Source: Paenibacillus contaminans (GTDB taxonomy: Bacteria; Bacillota; Bacilli; Paenibacillales; NBRC-103111). Taken from it: a stretch of 64,000 bases of DNA. The translations under genes and the position numbers were made by a program. The notes under the pieces were generated by a model that saw only the letters and a list, made by a program, of their open reading frames with translations, searched no databases and had not been told where the DNA came from. This document shows positions 54,660 to 63,399 of this stretch, one piece after another; the stretch's first letter is position 1; each line of letters starts with the position of its first letter. Location of the stretch: the NCBI RefSeq assembly GCF_003285015.1, contig NZ_QMFB01000006.1, positions 62,001 through 126,000 of the forward strand. The letters run 5' to 3'.

Positions 54660-55478
54660 GTGAACCAAAGCCCATTATTGACGGCTGAAAAAATCGATAA
54701 GGATTTAATCTCTTTTTTGTCAGGCATCGGGGATATTTTCCAGGTATTCGATAAGCAGGATTCCGGCTGCATCTCCTACGGCGTCCGTACGGCGGAACGA
54801 AACTGGTTCGTCAAATATGCGGAGAGCACGGAAGCCGTCGGATATATGAAAAATGCGGAAGCGTTCCATAATGCTGTAAGTCATCCGAATATCCCGAAGC
54901 TTCTAAACGTTTTCCATACCGATCGCGGCTTTGCCCTCGTTTACGAGTGGGTGGACGGCCAAGTAATGGGTACACCCGACTTCCCCGGCAAGGAAGGGCG
55001 GAACCACCCGGATTCCCCTCATTTGCGCTTCAGACAGCTGACTGCCGCCAAAATCGTAAAAACGCTCACGACGGTATATGACATCCATCAGTATCTGGAA
55101 AGCAAAGGTTTTGTCGCGGTCGACTTTTATGACGGCTGCATGATTTACGATTTCGGGACCGATACGCTGCATTTATGCGATTTTGATCATTATGCCAAAG
55201 GGCCGTTTCTACTCCAGACGGATCGCTTATTCGGCTCCAGCCGTTTTATGGCTCCTGAGGAATTTGTGAAGCATAGCCGAATTGACCAAATAACGAATGT
55301 TTTTACGATGGGAGCGGCCGCATTCGTCTTTCTCGCAGACGGCAGCCGCGCGCGCGAAGATTGGAGAGGCTCCGAAGCGGCCTATCGGGTGGCAAGCAAA
55401 GCCGCATCCAAAGAACGGGGAGAGCGTTACGATAGCGTGCGGACTTTTTACAGCGAATGGCTGAAGGCGATAAATTAG
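54660..55478 (+). CDS. Protein-kinase-like fold protein
   Basis: A 272-aa protein of the protein kinase/aminoglycoside phosphotransferase fold. Candidate key residues are Lys in NWFVKYAES, Glu in NAEAFHNAV, catalytic Asp in VAVDFYDGCMI (in place of HRD) and a metal Asp in LCDFDHY (DFD in place of DFG). FGSSRFMAPEEF looks like an activation-segment APE motif. It may phosphorylate a protein or a small molecule. Start is GTG 54660, with TAGGAGG upstream overlapping the previous stop. Confidence 0.75.
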   Translation: MNQSPLLTAEKIDKDLISFLSGIGDIFQVFDKQDSGCISYGVRTAERNWFVKYAESTEAVGYMKNAEAFHNAVSHPNIPKLLNVFHTDRGFALVYEWVDGQVMGTPDFPGKEGRNHPDSPHLRFRQLTAAKIVKTLTTVYDIHQYLESKGFVAVDFYDGCMIYDFGTDTLHLCDFDHYAKGPFLLQTDRLFGSSRFMAPEEFVKHSRIDQITNVFTMGAAAFVFLADGSRAREDWRGSEAAYRVASKAASKERGERYDSVRTFYSEWLKAIN

Positions 55479-55521
55479 TTTGCAGGCATAATTGCAAACG
55501 ATCTTACGGAGGAAAATAGAA

Positions 55522-56142
55522 ATGAAATCGATGATCGTCATCCCGCATTGCCAATCGGAGCATCATGTTAGCGGCATGGCAGGCGGTTGGACCGATTGGC
55601 CGCTAACCGAGTTGGGGAGGAAGCAGGCAGAGCAGGTTGGCCATGTTTTAAGCGATTACCCGAACATCAAAGAGTATTCCGTTTATACGTCGGATTTATT
55701 ACGTTCCTTGGAGACGGCTGCAATATCGGGCGGCATCGCCGGATTCGTACCCGAGCGGGTTGCGGACTTTCGCGAAATCGATATCGGTCAAGGTACCGGC
55801 CAATCGGTAGAATGGCTGAATCGGAATACGATACCGCTGACGGGCAGCAGATTAACGTACCGAAGCTTGCCGGGGGCGGAATCCAGGTTAGACGTTATGG
55901 CAAGGATTTATGCGAAGCTGGATAAGCTCCAATCCGAAGGTGTCGAAAATATGCTGATCTTTACGCACGGGTTTGCAGCTACGATGTTTATCGCCTGGTG
56001 GCTGAAGCTTCCCTCCGAGGCGTTGGAGCACGCCCATTTCCAAACGCCCAGCGGAAGCATTACCGAGCTGTCGGTCCATGATACGGGCCTGCGTTTACTG
56101 AAGAAGCTCGGGGATACGAAACATCTCCAGTTTACGGGATAG
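55522..56142 (+). CDS. Histidine-phosphatase-fold protein with variant active site
   Basis: A 206-aa member of the phosphoglycerate-mutase-like superfamily. The catalytic His is in IVIPHCQSEHH, but the usual RHG is PHC, so the arginine next to it is lost. Other elements are LTELGRKQAEQV, SDLLRSLETA and FTHGFAATMF with the second His. The lost Arg may weaken phosphate binding or signal a different substrate. ATG 55522 has GGAGGA upstream. It follows the kinase-fold gene by 43 bp. Confidence 0.82.
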   Translation: MKSMIVIPHCQSEHHVSGMAGGWTDWPLTELGRKQAEQVGHVLSDYPNIKEYSVYTSDLLRSLETAAISGGIAGFVPERVADFREIDIGQGTGQSVEWLNRNTIPLTGSRLTYRSLPGAESRLDVMARIYAKLDKLQSEGVENMLIFTHGFAATMFIAWWLKLPSEALEHAHFQTPSGSITELSVHDTGLRLLKKLGDTKHLQFTG

Positions 56143-56147
56143 TGAAT

Positions 56148-56203
56148 AAAAAGCGCAGCTGCCGAAAGGACGAAAGCTTGTCCGATCGCAGCTGCGCTTT
56201 TTT
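56148..56203. terminator. Bidirectional terminator between convergent genes
   Basis: AAAAAGCGCAGCTGC and GCAGCTGCGCTTTTTT form a long perfect stem, with A-run on the left and T-run on the right, between the phosphatase-fold gene and yisL. Confidence 0.9.
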
Positions 56204-56221
56204 GGCGCATAATAAACCTGA

Positions 56222-56557
56222 TTAGAAGGAAATGACGTTGAAGCCCATCAGAACAACGATAGCTAGCAGTACCACGAATACGAGCCAAAGCGGCATCGTT
56301 TTCTCGCCGCGGCGTTTGCGGCCCAAAATCATTTCCATACTGCCGATCATGACGACGGCCAGCAAGCCTTTGATGATGAACGCCAGCGGGAATTCCAGAA
56401 TGAACAGCATGGAGATGCCGGACACGAGCATGATGAGATAAAACAAACGGAGAAGCATCGGCGTTACTTTTTGGCCCTGGAACAGAAAACTTAGAATGAA
56501 CAAAATAATCGTTATCAGCCAAGAGCCAGTGTGCATTTGGTAGAACATATTAAACAT
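56222..56557 (-). CDS. yisL: YisL family (DUF1516) membrane protein
   Basis: A 111-aa membrane protein with four predicted helices (HTGSWLITIILFILSFLFQG, LLRLFYLIMLVSGISMLFIL, AFIIKGLLAVVMIGSMEM and MPLWLVFVVLLAIVVLMGF). Length and pattern agree with Bacillus YisL, whose function is unknown. The ATG at 56557 has AGGAGGC upstream. Confidence 0.85.
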   Translation of the reverse strand: MFNMFYQMHTGSWLITIILFILSFLFQGQKVTPMLLRLFYLIMLVSGISMLFILEFPLAFIIKGLLAVVMIGSMEMILGRKRRGEKTMPLWLVFVVLLAIVVLMGFNVISF

Positions 56558-56760
56558 GAATGAAGCCTCCTGAGCAAGTTGTCGCTGCAGCTTAACCGTA
56601 CTCGCGGAGAGCGGGAGCTTGCAGCATTTTGACCCAATTGAATAGTAACAGCGAAGCGATCGTTATGGCAATGCTTTCTTGACATTGTATACACAATGTT
56701 CATAAAGTGAGCGGATTGCAGCTTTGCTTGACGCTAACTTCGGTAAGCTTCTTCATCCGG

Positions 56761-56828
56761 ATATACTGTGCTTGACAATGATGCAGTTAACGATATATAC
56801 TGTGACTTATTAAAACACAGTTAACTCA
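56761..56828. promoter_or_regulatory. Promoter with two 34-bp operator-like repeats before the nitroreductase gene
   Basis: TTGACA (56772-56777), 18 bp, TATACT (56796-56801) is a sigma-A promoter. ATATACTGTG and CAGTTAAC occur twice with a fixed 34-bp period (56761 and 56795; 56784 and 56818). In the right copy ACTGTG and CACAGT are inverted. A repressor bound to both copies would cover the promoter. Confidence 0.6.
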
Positions 56829-56853
56829 TTCAAACAAACTTGGAGGATATAAG

Positions 56854-57501
56854 ATGACGATGCAAATCGAACAGAAGCAAGATTTTTTGACGGTTGTGAA
56901 AAGCCGCCGTTCCGTCCGGGTTTACGATCCGAATTTCGCGATTTCGAAAGATGAGATCAACGAACTTTTGAGGACTGCCGTGCTTGCGCCTTCCTCGTCC
57001 AATCTGCAGCCTTGGCGTTTCTTGGTCATTCAGGATGCGGAACGGAAGCAGCAACTGCTGCCTATCGCGTTCAATCAGCAGCAGGTTGTCGAAGCGTCGG
57101 CCGTTATTGCGGTGCTTGCCGATCTAAAGAGCTATGAGAAGGCGGAGCTTATTTACGACCAGGCGGTGAAAGCCGGATATATGTCGGAAGCGACGAAAAC
57201 GGATTTCGTTTCGCGCACGGTCGGCATGTACGGCTCGCTGCCGCCGGCGAAGCTCAGAGATATCGCATTAGTCGACGGCGGGCTCGTCTCCATGCAGCTA
57301 ATGCTGGCTGCGAAGGCCAAAGGCTACGATACCGTGCCGATGGGCGGTTACGATGCTGCGAAGCTGAAGGAAGCATTCGGCATCTCGGAGCAATATGCGC
57401 CGGTCATGCTTATCGCGCTAGGCAAAGCGGCGAAAGAAGGCCATCCGACGGCTCGCATGTCCGTGGACGATGTAACGTATTGGAACCATATGAACGGCTA
57501 A
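56854..57501 (+). CDS. Nitroreductase-family FMN oxidoreductase
   Basis: A 215-aa flavoprotein with the FMN-binding KSRRSVRVYDPN start and LRTAVLAPSSSNLQPWRFLVI. The C-terminal YAPVMLIALGKAAKEGHPTAR fits the family. It reduces nitro compounds, quinones or similar with NAD(P)H. The GGAGGAT site precedes ATG 56854. The operator-like repeats upstream suggest control by a redox or drug-sensing repressor encoded elsewhere. Confidence 0.88.
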   Translation: MTMQIEQKQDFLTVVKSRRSVRVYDPNFAISKDEINELLRTAVLAPSSSNLQPWRFLVIQDAERKQQLLPIAFNQQQVVEASAVIAVLADLKSYEKAELIYDQAVKAGYMSEATKTDFVSRTVGMYGSLPPAKLRDIALVDGGLVSMQLMLAAKAKGYDTVPMGGYDAAKLKEAFGISEQYAPVMLIALGKAAKEGHPTARMSVDDVTYWNHMNG

Positions 57502-57549
57502 TAATAGCAATACGCAAACAGGAGCCTGCCTCCTGCTTCCCTAAGCAAA

Positions 57550-57597
57550 CAAACCTCCAAACCGCTGTGCATGCGGGTTGGAGGTTTGCGTTTTTTC
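57550..57597 (+). terminator. Terminator after the nitroreductase gene
   Basis: CAAACCTCCAAACCGC pairs with GCGGGTTGGAGGTTTG with one mismatch, and six T residues follow. Confidence 0.88.
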
Positions 57598-57641
57598 TGC
57601 GAGTTCGAGCAATGGTGTCATGGTACCTGCGGATTTGCTCT

Positions 57642-57923
57642 TTATTTCTTCGATCCGCCGGCCTTCGGTTTTCTCGTTTTCTTCTTGGGCATGTCAGGCA
57701 GAAACTTGAAGGTGCGAATCGTCGGCCCTTTGCATAGCGGACACGGCGGATACTCGCTTTCGGCAAATTCCTCGCGTACCCACGCTTTGCATGCGCTGTC
57801 CTTGCATCTCCATACTACGGTATGCTTCAGCTCCGGCTTCGGTTGAACAGCTTCCTTCGACTCCTGCACGGCGTTTCCTTGCTCCCCTTGTGTTTGCGTT
57901 TCGTCGGACGGACGAATATGCAT
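57642..57923 (-). CDS. YdjO-like zinc-ribbon protein
   Basis: A 93-aa basic protein with two Cys pairs that could bind zinc (WRCKDSACKAW and PPCPLCKG), matching the pattern of Bacillus YdjO, a small cold-inducible protein family of unknown function. The N-terminus is Gln/Glu-rich and the C-terminus is Lys-rich. AAGGAGG precedes ATG 57923. It is convergent with the nitroreductase gene. Confidence 0.78.
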   Translation of the reverse strand: MHIRPSDETQTQGEQGNAVQESKEAVQPKPELKHTVVWRCKDSACKAWVREEFAESEYPPCPLCKGPTIRTFKFLPDMPKKKTRKPKAGGSKK

Positions 57924-58067
57924 GTCGGTTCCTCCTTATTTTGTCTAAGCCGCCCTTGGCGTGCCGGATTTCTCCGACACATAGTTTCTATAATAATAAT
58001 GTTTAAAATACCCTGTCAATGCGGAAATGCTTTGGCAGCGTTTCCTTTTGGAATATGAAAAATCTTC

Positions 58068-58129
58068 TTGCGCAATCGTCGAGACTGTTTTATAATGAAT
58101 TCGAAGTGACCGAATGACGAAAACGGTCA
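58068..58129 (+). promoter_or_regulatory. Promoter and operator 1 of the TetR regulator
   Basis: TTGCGC (58068-58073), 17 bp, TATAAT (58091-58096), then a 23-bp operator 58107-58129 starting TGACCG and ending CGGTCA. The operator sits just after the -10 box, so a bound repressor would block its own transcription. Confidence 0.65.
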
Positions 58130-58166
58130 TAACGTAAAATGGCGGGTCGAAGGAGGTATAACGAGT

Positions 58167-58772
58167 ATGTCGGCTGACCGCAGAAAACAGATCGTCGAGG
58201 CGGCGGCCAAATGCTTCGCGCTCATGGGCTATAAAGCGACGACGATGGAGCATGTGGCCAAAATCGCCGGAGTCGGCAAGGGCACGATTTACACGTTTTT
58301 TGCCCAAAAGGAAGAACTGTTCGATGAAATTATGCGCAACTTCATCCAAGAGATGCGGGGACTGGCCGAGCAGGTGCTGGATGACGATAAGCCGTTGTTC
58401 GACAATATGCACCCGCTGTTGTTCGAGCTTCTGGATTTTCGGAGGCAGCATGAGCTGACGATCAGACTTTCCCATGAAGTGAAGGAAATCGGAACGCCGA
58501 AGGCGATCGAAGGGATGCGACAAGTCGAGCGGGCGATACTCGAATTTGTGCGAAGGAAGGTGCAGGATTCACTGGATAAAGGCGAGATCAAGCCCTGTGA
58601 TCCCGAGATTACGGCATTTGTTATTTTGAAGCTGTATGTCGCATTTGTACACGACTGGGATAAGCGCGGCACGCAGCCGCTGAGCAACCGAAACATTGCC
58701 GAATTGTTTCAAACATACTTGGTCGAAGGCTTGGCTGTGAAGGATGCAGCTGTTTTTTTAGAAGTAAAATGA
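58167..58772 (+). CDS. TetR-family repressor, YhgD-like
   Basis: A 201-aa regulator with an N-terminal TetR HTH (CFALMGYKATTMEHVAKIAGVGKGTIYTFF) and a helical ligand domain. It precedes a YhgE-type gene, as yhgD precedes yhgE in Bacillus subtilis. Two nearly identical 23-bp sites, before its own gene and before the next gene, suggest it represses both. AAGGAGG precedes ATG 58167. Confidence 0.88.
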   Translation: MSADRRKQIVEAAAKCFALMGYKATTMEHVAKIAGVGKGTIYTFFAQKEELFDEIMRNFIQEMRGLAEQVLDDDKPLFDNMHPLLFELLDFRRQHELTIRLSHEVKEIGTPKAIEGMRQVERAILEFVRRKVQDSLDKGEIKPCDPEITAFVILKLYVAFVHDWDKRGTQPLSNRNIAELFQTYLVEGLAVKDAAVFLEVK

Positions 58773-58805
58773 CTTATTGGACGAAATGGTCATAATGTAT
58801 ATATT
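58770..58805 (+). promoter_or_regulatory. Operator 2 and promoter of yhgE
   Basis: The 23-bp site 58770-58792 starts TGAC and ends GGTCA and shares GGTCATAA-GTA with operator 1. It overlaps the -35 of TTGGAC (58777-58782), 17 bp, TATATT (58800-58805). Confidence 0.65.
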
Positions 58806-58857
58806 CAGTTTGGATACAAACGCGATTGTCGTGGTATAAGGATAGGAGAGGTCGGTC

Positions 58858-60870
58858 ATGAAAAGCCCGAAATATTTTATGGTAGAATTGCTAGCTGTGT
58901 TAAAAAACAAAAAAGTGCTAATTCCGGTTCTAGCCGTAGCGCTCGTTCCTCTATTGTACAGCTCGATGTTTCTATGGGCGTTCTGGGATCCGTATGCGAA
59001 GCTCGATACGCTTCCGGTTGCCGTCGTCAATGAGGATAAGGGGGCAACCTTCGAAGGCAAAGAAATGAAGCTCGGCGACGAATTCGTCGAGAAGATCAAG
59101 GAGACGAAGGGCTTCAACTGGAATTTTGTATCGAAAGCGGAAGCGGAACAGGGATTGAAGGAAAATAAATATTATTTAGGCATCGAAATTCCGGAAAATT
59201 TCTCGGCCAAAGCGACCAATGTTCTCGAAGAACACCCGGACCCGGCGGTTTTCCGCTTTTATCCGAACGAAAGCTTCAATTTCTTGTCATCGCAAATAGG
59301 CAAGACGGCGGTTGACCGAATGAAGGCGGAGCTGTCGAGCCAGTTGACCAAAGCTTACACGGAAACGGTTTTTACAAGCATTCACAAGCTGTCGGACGGA
59401 CTCTCCCAAGCTGCAAGCGGAGCGTTAAAGCTATCTGACGGCACCAAAAGCGTGGAAACCGGCATCGTGACGATCGATGAAAATATTGCAAAGCTGGCGC
59501 AAGGCACGCTGCCGCTAAAGAACGGCGTGAATGAGCTGCTGGGCGGCGCAGGGCAGCTTCGGACCGGTCTCGATCAGCTGAAGCTGGGAGCGGGACAGCT
59601 GTCTGGAGGATTAACGCAGCTGGAAGAAGGCCATGGCAAGCTGCTTGACGGAGCGAAGCAAGCCGAAGCCGGAACCGTTCAGCTTCAAAGCGGTCTTAAC
59701 AGCGCTGTGAACGGAGCCGTTAAGCTAAACGAAGGCGCGGTTGGGCTGGCCGCAGGTTTGGAGCAATTCGCCGCGGTACATCCCGAGCTGGCGCAAGACC
59801 CGTCTTATTTGAAGCTAGTCGGCACGGCTAAAGCGCTGGCCGATGGAGCGGGTTCGTTGTCGGCGGGCCAACAGCAGCTTGCGGACGGTTCGGTTAAGCT
59901 GCTGGATGGCGAGAAGCAGCTCGTGTCCGGGATGGAGCTGTTCGCCCAAAAGCTTGGCGAAGCCAAGCAAGGCGGGTCGGCTCTTGCCAGCGGCGCCGTG
60001 ACGCTGATGGCAGGCGGAGCGAAGCTCGAAAGCGGCCTGGCGCAATTGTCCGGCGGCGTCGCACAGTTATCCGACGGCACGATGAAGCTTGAGGAAGGCG
60101 CCAAGAAGCTGAGCGAGGGGGCAAGCACGGTAGCCAGCGGCACGAACGAGCTTTCCGGCAAGCTGCAGGAAGCGTCGGATCGGACGTCGGGTATCAAAGG
60201 CTCCGACGAGCTGTTCGATAAGGTTGCCAGCCCGGTTCAGGTTGAGGAGGAGAAGCTGAACCCGGTACCGAACTACGGCACAGGTTTTGCGCCATATTTC
60301 TTGTCGCTCGGCTTATTCGTCGGCGCGCTGCTCCTGACGATCGTTTTTCCGCTTCGCGAGCCGGCGGGAGTACCTAAATCAGGTTTGGCCTTGTTCTTGG
60401 GCAAATTCGGCTTCATGCTGGTCGTCGGCGCCATTCAGGCGGTAGTCGTCAATTTGGTTCTGCTTTACGGATTAGGCATCGAAGTGAGAAGCATGCCGTT
60501 ATTTTTCCTGTTCAGTCTGATGACCAGTTGGACTTATATGGCGCTTATTCAATTGTTCGTTACGACGATGGGCGATCCGGGACGTTTCGTGGCGATCGTC
60601 ATTCTGATCCTGCAATTGACAACCTCCGCAGGAACGTTCCCTGTGGAATTGATTCCTGATGCGCTGCAGCATATTACGGCATGGCTGCCGATGACGTATT
60701 CCGTATCGGGCTACAAAGCGGTCATTTCAAGCGGCGATTTCGGATTCTTCTGGCAAAATGCCGGTATATTGGCCATGTTCACAGGCCTGTGCGCGATTCT
60801 TACGATGACCTACTTTATCGTCATCCATAAACGCCGGCCGGCGGCGAAAATCGAAAGCGTCGAGGTTTAA
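58858..60870 (+). CDS. yhgE: YhgE/Pip-domain membrane protein (ABC-2-like)
   Basis: A 670-aa protein: an N-terminal helix (VLIPVLAVALVPLLYSSMFLW), a conserved Pip region (DTLPVAVVNEDKGA), a long extracytoplasmic array of short Gly/Leu/Ser repeats (LSDGTK, LLGGAGQL, QLSGGL, LLDGAKQ and so on, about residues 190-455) that likely forms a rod, and five or six C-terminal helices. The family is related to ABC-2 permeases and to phage-infection protein. Start GTG/ATG region near 58858 follows GGAGAGG. It is controlled by the TetR gene upstream. Confidence 0.88.
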   Translation: MKSPKYFMVELLAVLKNKKVLIPVLAVALVPLLYSSMFLWAFWDPYAKLDTLPVAVVNEDKGATFEGKEMKLGDEFVEKIKETKGFNWNFVSKAEAEQGLKENKYYLGIEIPENFSAKATNVLEEHPDPAVFRFYPNESFNFLSSQIGKTAVDRMKAELSSQLTKAYTETVFTSIHKLSDGLSQAASGALKLSDGTKSVETGIVTIDENIAKLAQGTLPLKNGVNELLGGAGQLRTGLDQLKLGAGQLSGGLTQLEEGHGKLLDGAKQAEAGTVQLQSGLNSAVNGAVKLNEGAVGLAAGLEQFAAVHPELAQDPSYLKLVGTAKALADGAGSLSAGQQQLADGSVKLLDGEKQLVSGMELFAQKLGEAKQGGSALASGAVTLMAGGAKLESGLAQLSGGVAQLSDGTMKLEEGAKKLSEGASTVASGTNELSGKLQEASDRTSGIKGSDELFDKVASPVQVEEEKLNPVPNYGTGFAPYFLSLGLFVGALLLTIVFPLREPAGVPKSGLALFLGKFGFMLVVGAIQAVVVNLVLLYGLGIEVRSMPLFFLFSLMTSWTYMALIQLFVTTMGDPGRFVAIVILILQLTTSAGTFPVELIPDALQHITAWLPMTYSVSGYKAVISSGDFGFFWQNAGILAMFTGLCAILTMTYFIVIHKRRPAAKIESVEV

Positions 60871-60918
60871 GCGCTCGAATTTTTTATATGCCTAGCCGAG
60901 GCGCAGATTGAAGCGAAC

Positions 60919-60953
60919 AAAAGCTGTCGAGAATATCTCGGCAGCTTTTTTCC
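60919..60953 (+). terminator. Terminator after yhgE
   Basis: AAAAGCTGTCGAGA pairs with TCTCGGCAGCTTTT (one G-U) around a short loop, ending in six T residues. Confidence 0.85.
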
Positions 60954-60985
60954 TATCAGCACACCGCGTGGGCCTGTTAATAACA

Positions 60986-61024
60986 CAGCAGCCCAAGAAC
61001 TGGAATCAAGCTCTCGGGCTGCTG
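60986..61024 (-). terminator. Terminator of the rhamnosidase gene
   Basis: Read on the minus strand, CAGCAGCCC and GGGCTGCTG pair perfectly with an inner AGA/TCT extension, immediately after the stop at 61029. The following T-run is weak (TGTTATT). Confidence 0.65.
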
Positions 61025-61028
61025 GTTA

Positions 61029-63221
61029 TCATTCGGCGAGCCGGACGCCCTCCGGAAGCGATAGCTTCGTTTCTCCCTTGTCGAAGGAGAAACAAACGCG
61101 GCCGGCGGGAATGCGAAACTCAAGCTCGATCCGCTCGAGCGTTTCGGGCAGCCGCGGCCGGAACGAAACGGTTTGCCAGCCCGGCGATGCGGGCTTCAAG
61201 CCGATGATCTCCTCGATAAGAAGCGGAATCGGCGCGCTTGCCCATGGATGGCATAGGCTCGTATTTTGCTTCAGCTCCTTGGACCAAGCCTCGAAGCAGG
61301 CTGTTGCGCCTTCCTTGACCATATTGCCCCAGGAATGCAGCTCTTCCGAGCGTATAAGCTCGTATACCAAATCATGTTCTCCGGCTGCGGCCAGCGCTTT
61401 GAGAACGAAATAAGCCATATACACGCCGCAGCTCAGCCGTTTGGCGCGAAGAAGCTTTACCGCCTCGGCGCGGTCGTCAACGGCTGTCAGGCCGAATAAC
61501 AGCGGCAGCGCATTCGCATGAAGCGATGAATGGCGGGAGCCTTCCGCGTCGACAAACAGCCGCGTATCCCCGTTACGGAATGTCTTGCGGAACGACTGTC
61601 GGAATAAGGAAAGGCGCTCCTCCGTCACGGCTTTCTCCGAAATGCCGAGAATCCGCTCCAGCTCTTCGACGGCGGTCATCGCTCCGTAGTAAAACGCATT
61701 GACGACGTTATGACAGCCCGGACCGACCGGCTTATCCAACGGGAAGTCGTAGCCGTCCCGCAGCCCGAAGGGCCAATCAACAAGGTTCCATTTGTCGGCG
61801 ACCTGCACGAGCAAGCCGTCGTCACGCTCGAATTGTTCAAAATGCTTGAGCATACCAACGGCAGTCGGGAGCATTTCGCGCGTAAATGCGATGTCGCCGC
61901 TTTGTTTGCAGTATTCAAGGAGCTGCATCGGCCATTGAAACGAGTAGTCGGCAATTTCCTGCATCAAATGACCGGGAGCGACAGCCATCAATCCCGGGCA
62001 TGTGCGAACGGATAAAGCGAAATCGTAAAGCGATTTGCGAAACAGCTTCAAATCGCCTGACAGGTAAAGATGCGCGTGAGCGATCACGGTATTGTCGCCC
62101 AAATATTGGCCTTTCTCGCGCGATGGGCAATCCACATAATTTTCTTGCGCACCGTATTTGACCCCGTTTCTGCAGATCGACCAAATCGCATTCAGCATCG
62201 GATCGGACGTTTCGAATACGCAGGCCTTTTCGTCCATCGGGTAGTGGCGGACGACGGCTGCAAAGCTGTCCGTATCCAAAATTAAGCCGCAAGGAGCAAG
62301 CACCTCAACATAGCGGAACGCCTTGTAATCGTAAAATTCCAGCTCGTCCTCCGAACCGGATAACGTCCAAAGCTCCTTATAGGTGCAGTTGCATCTCATC
62401 TCATATCGGACGCGTCCGTTGTCCAGCAGCTCCTCGCCGCATCGAATCTCGACGGTTTGCCCTTCTTTTCCTTGTGCTTTCATGATGTATTGGCCCGTTA
62501 TTTCTCCGCCGAAATCGAGCAGAAAGCCGTTATCCGCAAGCGGAATCATGCGTTCGGGCTTTACTTGGTATACGGATAGCGGAGTGGTGGGCTGAAGGAG
62601 CAAGTGGTGATCGTCCTCCTTATGGACAACCGGACGCGACCAGTTCGAGTCGTCGAAGCCGGTTTGCTTCCAGCCGTTCAGCTTCAGGCGGTTATCGATA
62701 TTTTCCAAGTACTGCGTGTTATAGCCGACAATGCCGCCGTCCGCATATTCCGGAGCCAACGTGACCTTCCAGCTGGAATCGGTCGCTGCAGCAAGTGTGC
62801 CGTTTACGCTCAGCTCGGCGAGCAGGCCTTGGCGGTAATCGCCGCTGTTGAACGCCCGGCAAATGAGTCCTTGATAATAGACGTGGACGGCGATCACATT
62901 CGGGCCTTCCCGCAAATAATCCGCAACGTCATACCGGTTGTACGGGTAATGGTCGTACGGGCCTTGCGCCGGACCTTGTCCGACAAAACGTCCGTTGACA
63001 TAAACCTTATAATAGTCGTCGGCCGTAATGTCCAGCATTGCACGTTCGATGGCACTGTTATCCAGCTTAAATGTTTTTCTTGCCAGCATGTGGCGATTTT
63101 TCAATTCCTCCTTATGCAAAGGCAGCGTTACGGTCGTCATTTCCTTATGAAAAAGATCGATCGGCTGCAAACCCTCGAATAAGGGATCCATGATCCAGGT
63201 GGCGGACCATTGTTTATCCAT
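61029..63221 (-). CDS. Alpha-L-rhamnosidase-like glycoside hydrolase, GH78 type
   Basis: A 730-aa cytoplasmic enzyme (no signal peptide). The N-terminal domain has DDYYKVYVNGRFVGQGPAQG and YRYDVAD-like jelly-roll features, then a beta domain (FYDYKAFRYVEVL) and an (alpha/alpha)6 barrel. DCPSREKGQYLGDN aligns with the GH78 catalytic segment DCPQRDERLGWTGD, and the Glu of REK is the likely acid. It is shorter than many GH78 enzymes (over 900 aa). AAAGGAG precedes ATG 63221. It is divergent from an AraC regulator that probably controls it. Confidence 0.83.
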   Translation of the reverse strand: MDKQWSATWIMDPLFEGLQPIDLFHKEMTTVTLPLHKEELKNRHMLARKTFKLDNSAIERAMLDITADDYYKVYVNGRFVGQGPAQGPYDHYPYNRYDVADYLREGPNVIAVHVYYQGLICRAFNSGDYRQGLLAELSVNGTLAAATDSSWKVTLAPEYADGGIVGYNTQYLENIDNRLKLNGWKQTGFDDSNWSRPVVHKEDDHHLLLQPTTPLSVYQVKPERMIPLADNGFLLDFGGEITGQYIMKAQGKEGQTVEIRCGEELLDNGRVRYEMRCNCTYKELWTLSGSEDELEFYDYKAFRYVEVLAPCGLILDTDSFAAVVRHYPMDEKACVFETSDPMLNAIWSICRNGVKYGAQENYVDCPSREKGQYLGDNTVIAHAHLYLSGDLKLFRKSLYDFALSVRTCPGLMAVAPGHLMQEIADYSFQWPMQLLEYCKQSGDIAFTREMLPTAVGMLKHFEQFERDDGLLVQVADKWNLVDWPFGLRDGYDFPLDKPVGPGCHNVVNAFYYGAMTAVEELERILGISEKAVTEERLSLFRQSFRKTFRNGDTRLFVDAEGSRHSSLHANALPLLFGLTAVDDRAEAVKLLRAKRLSCGVYMAYFVLKALAAAGEHDLVYELIRSEELHSWGNMVKEGATACFEAWSKELKQNTSLCHPWASAPIPLLIEEIIGLKPASPGWQTVSFRPRLPETLERIELEFRIPAGRVCFSFDKGETKLSLPEGVRLAE

Positions 63222-63399
63222 TTGCTCGGCTCCTTTCCGGCGATTGCCGGGGATAGTGCATATAGGCGTATCGTACCGGAATAAAAGCCTGGAATCTCGG
63301 AGTTATTGCCGCGGAATTGGGCCGTTTTACCGAAGCTTGTCACGAAGGGGTTCCTCTTCTACAATTAGAATATCACTAGCGATCAGGAGAGAGAGCCAA

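Noticed and set aside
57480..57846. Plus-strand frames over the nitroreductase terminator and the YdjO-like gene.
   Set aside because: They are opposite the YdjO-like gene, which has a better ribosome site and paired cysteines.
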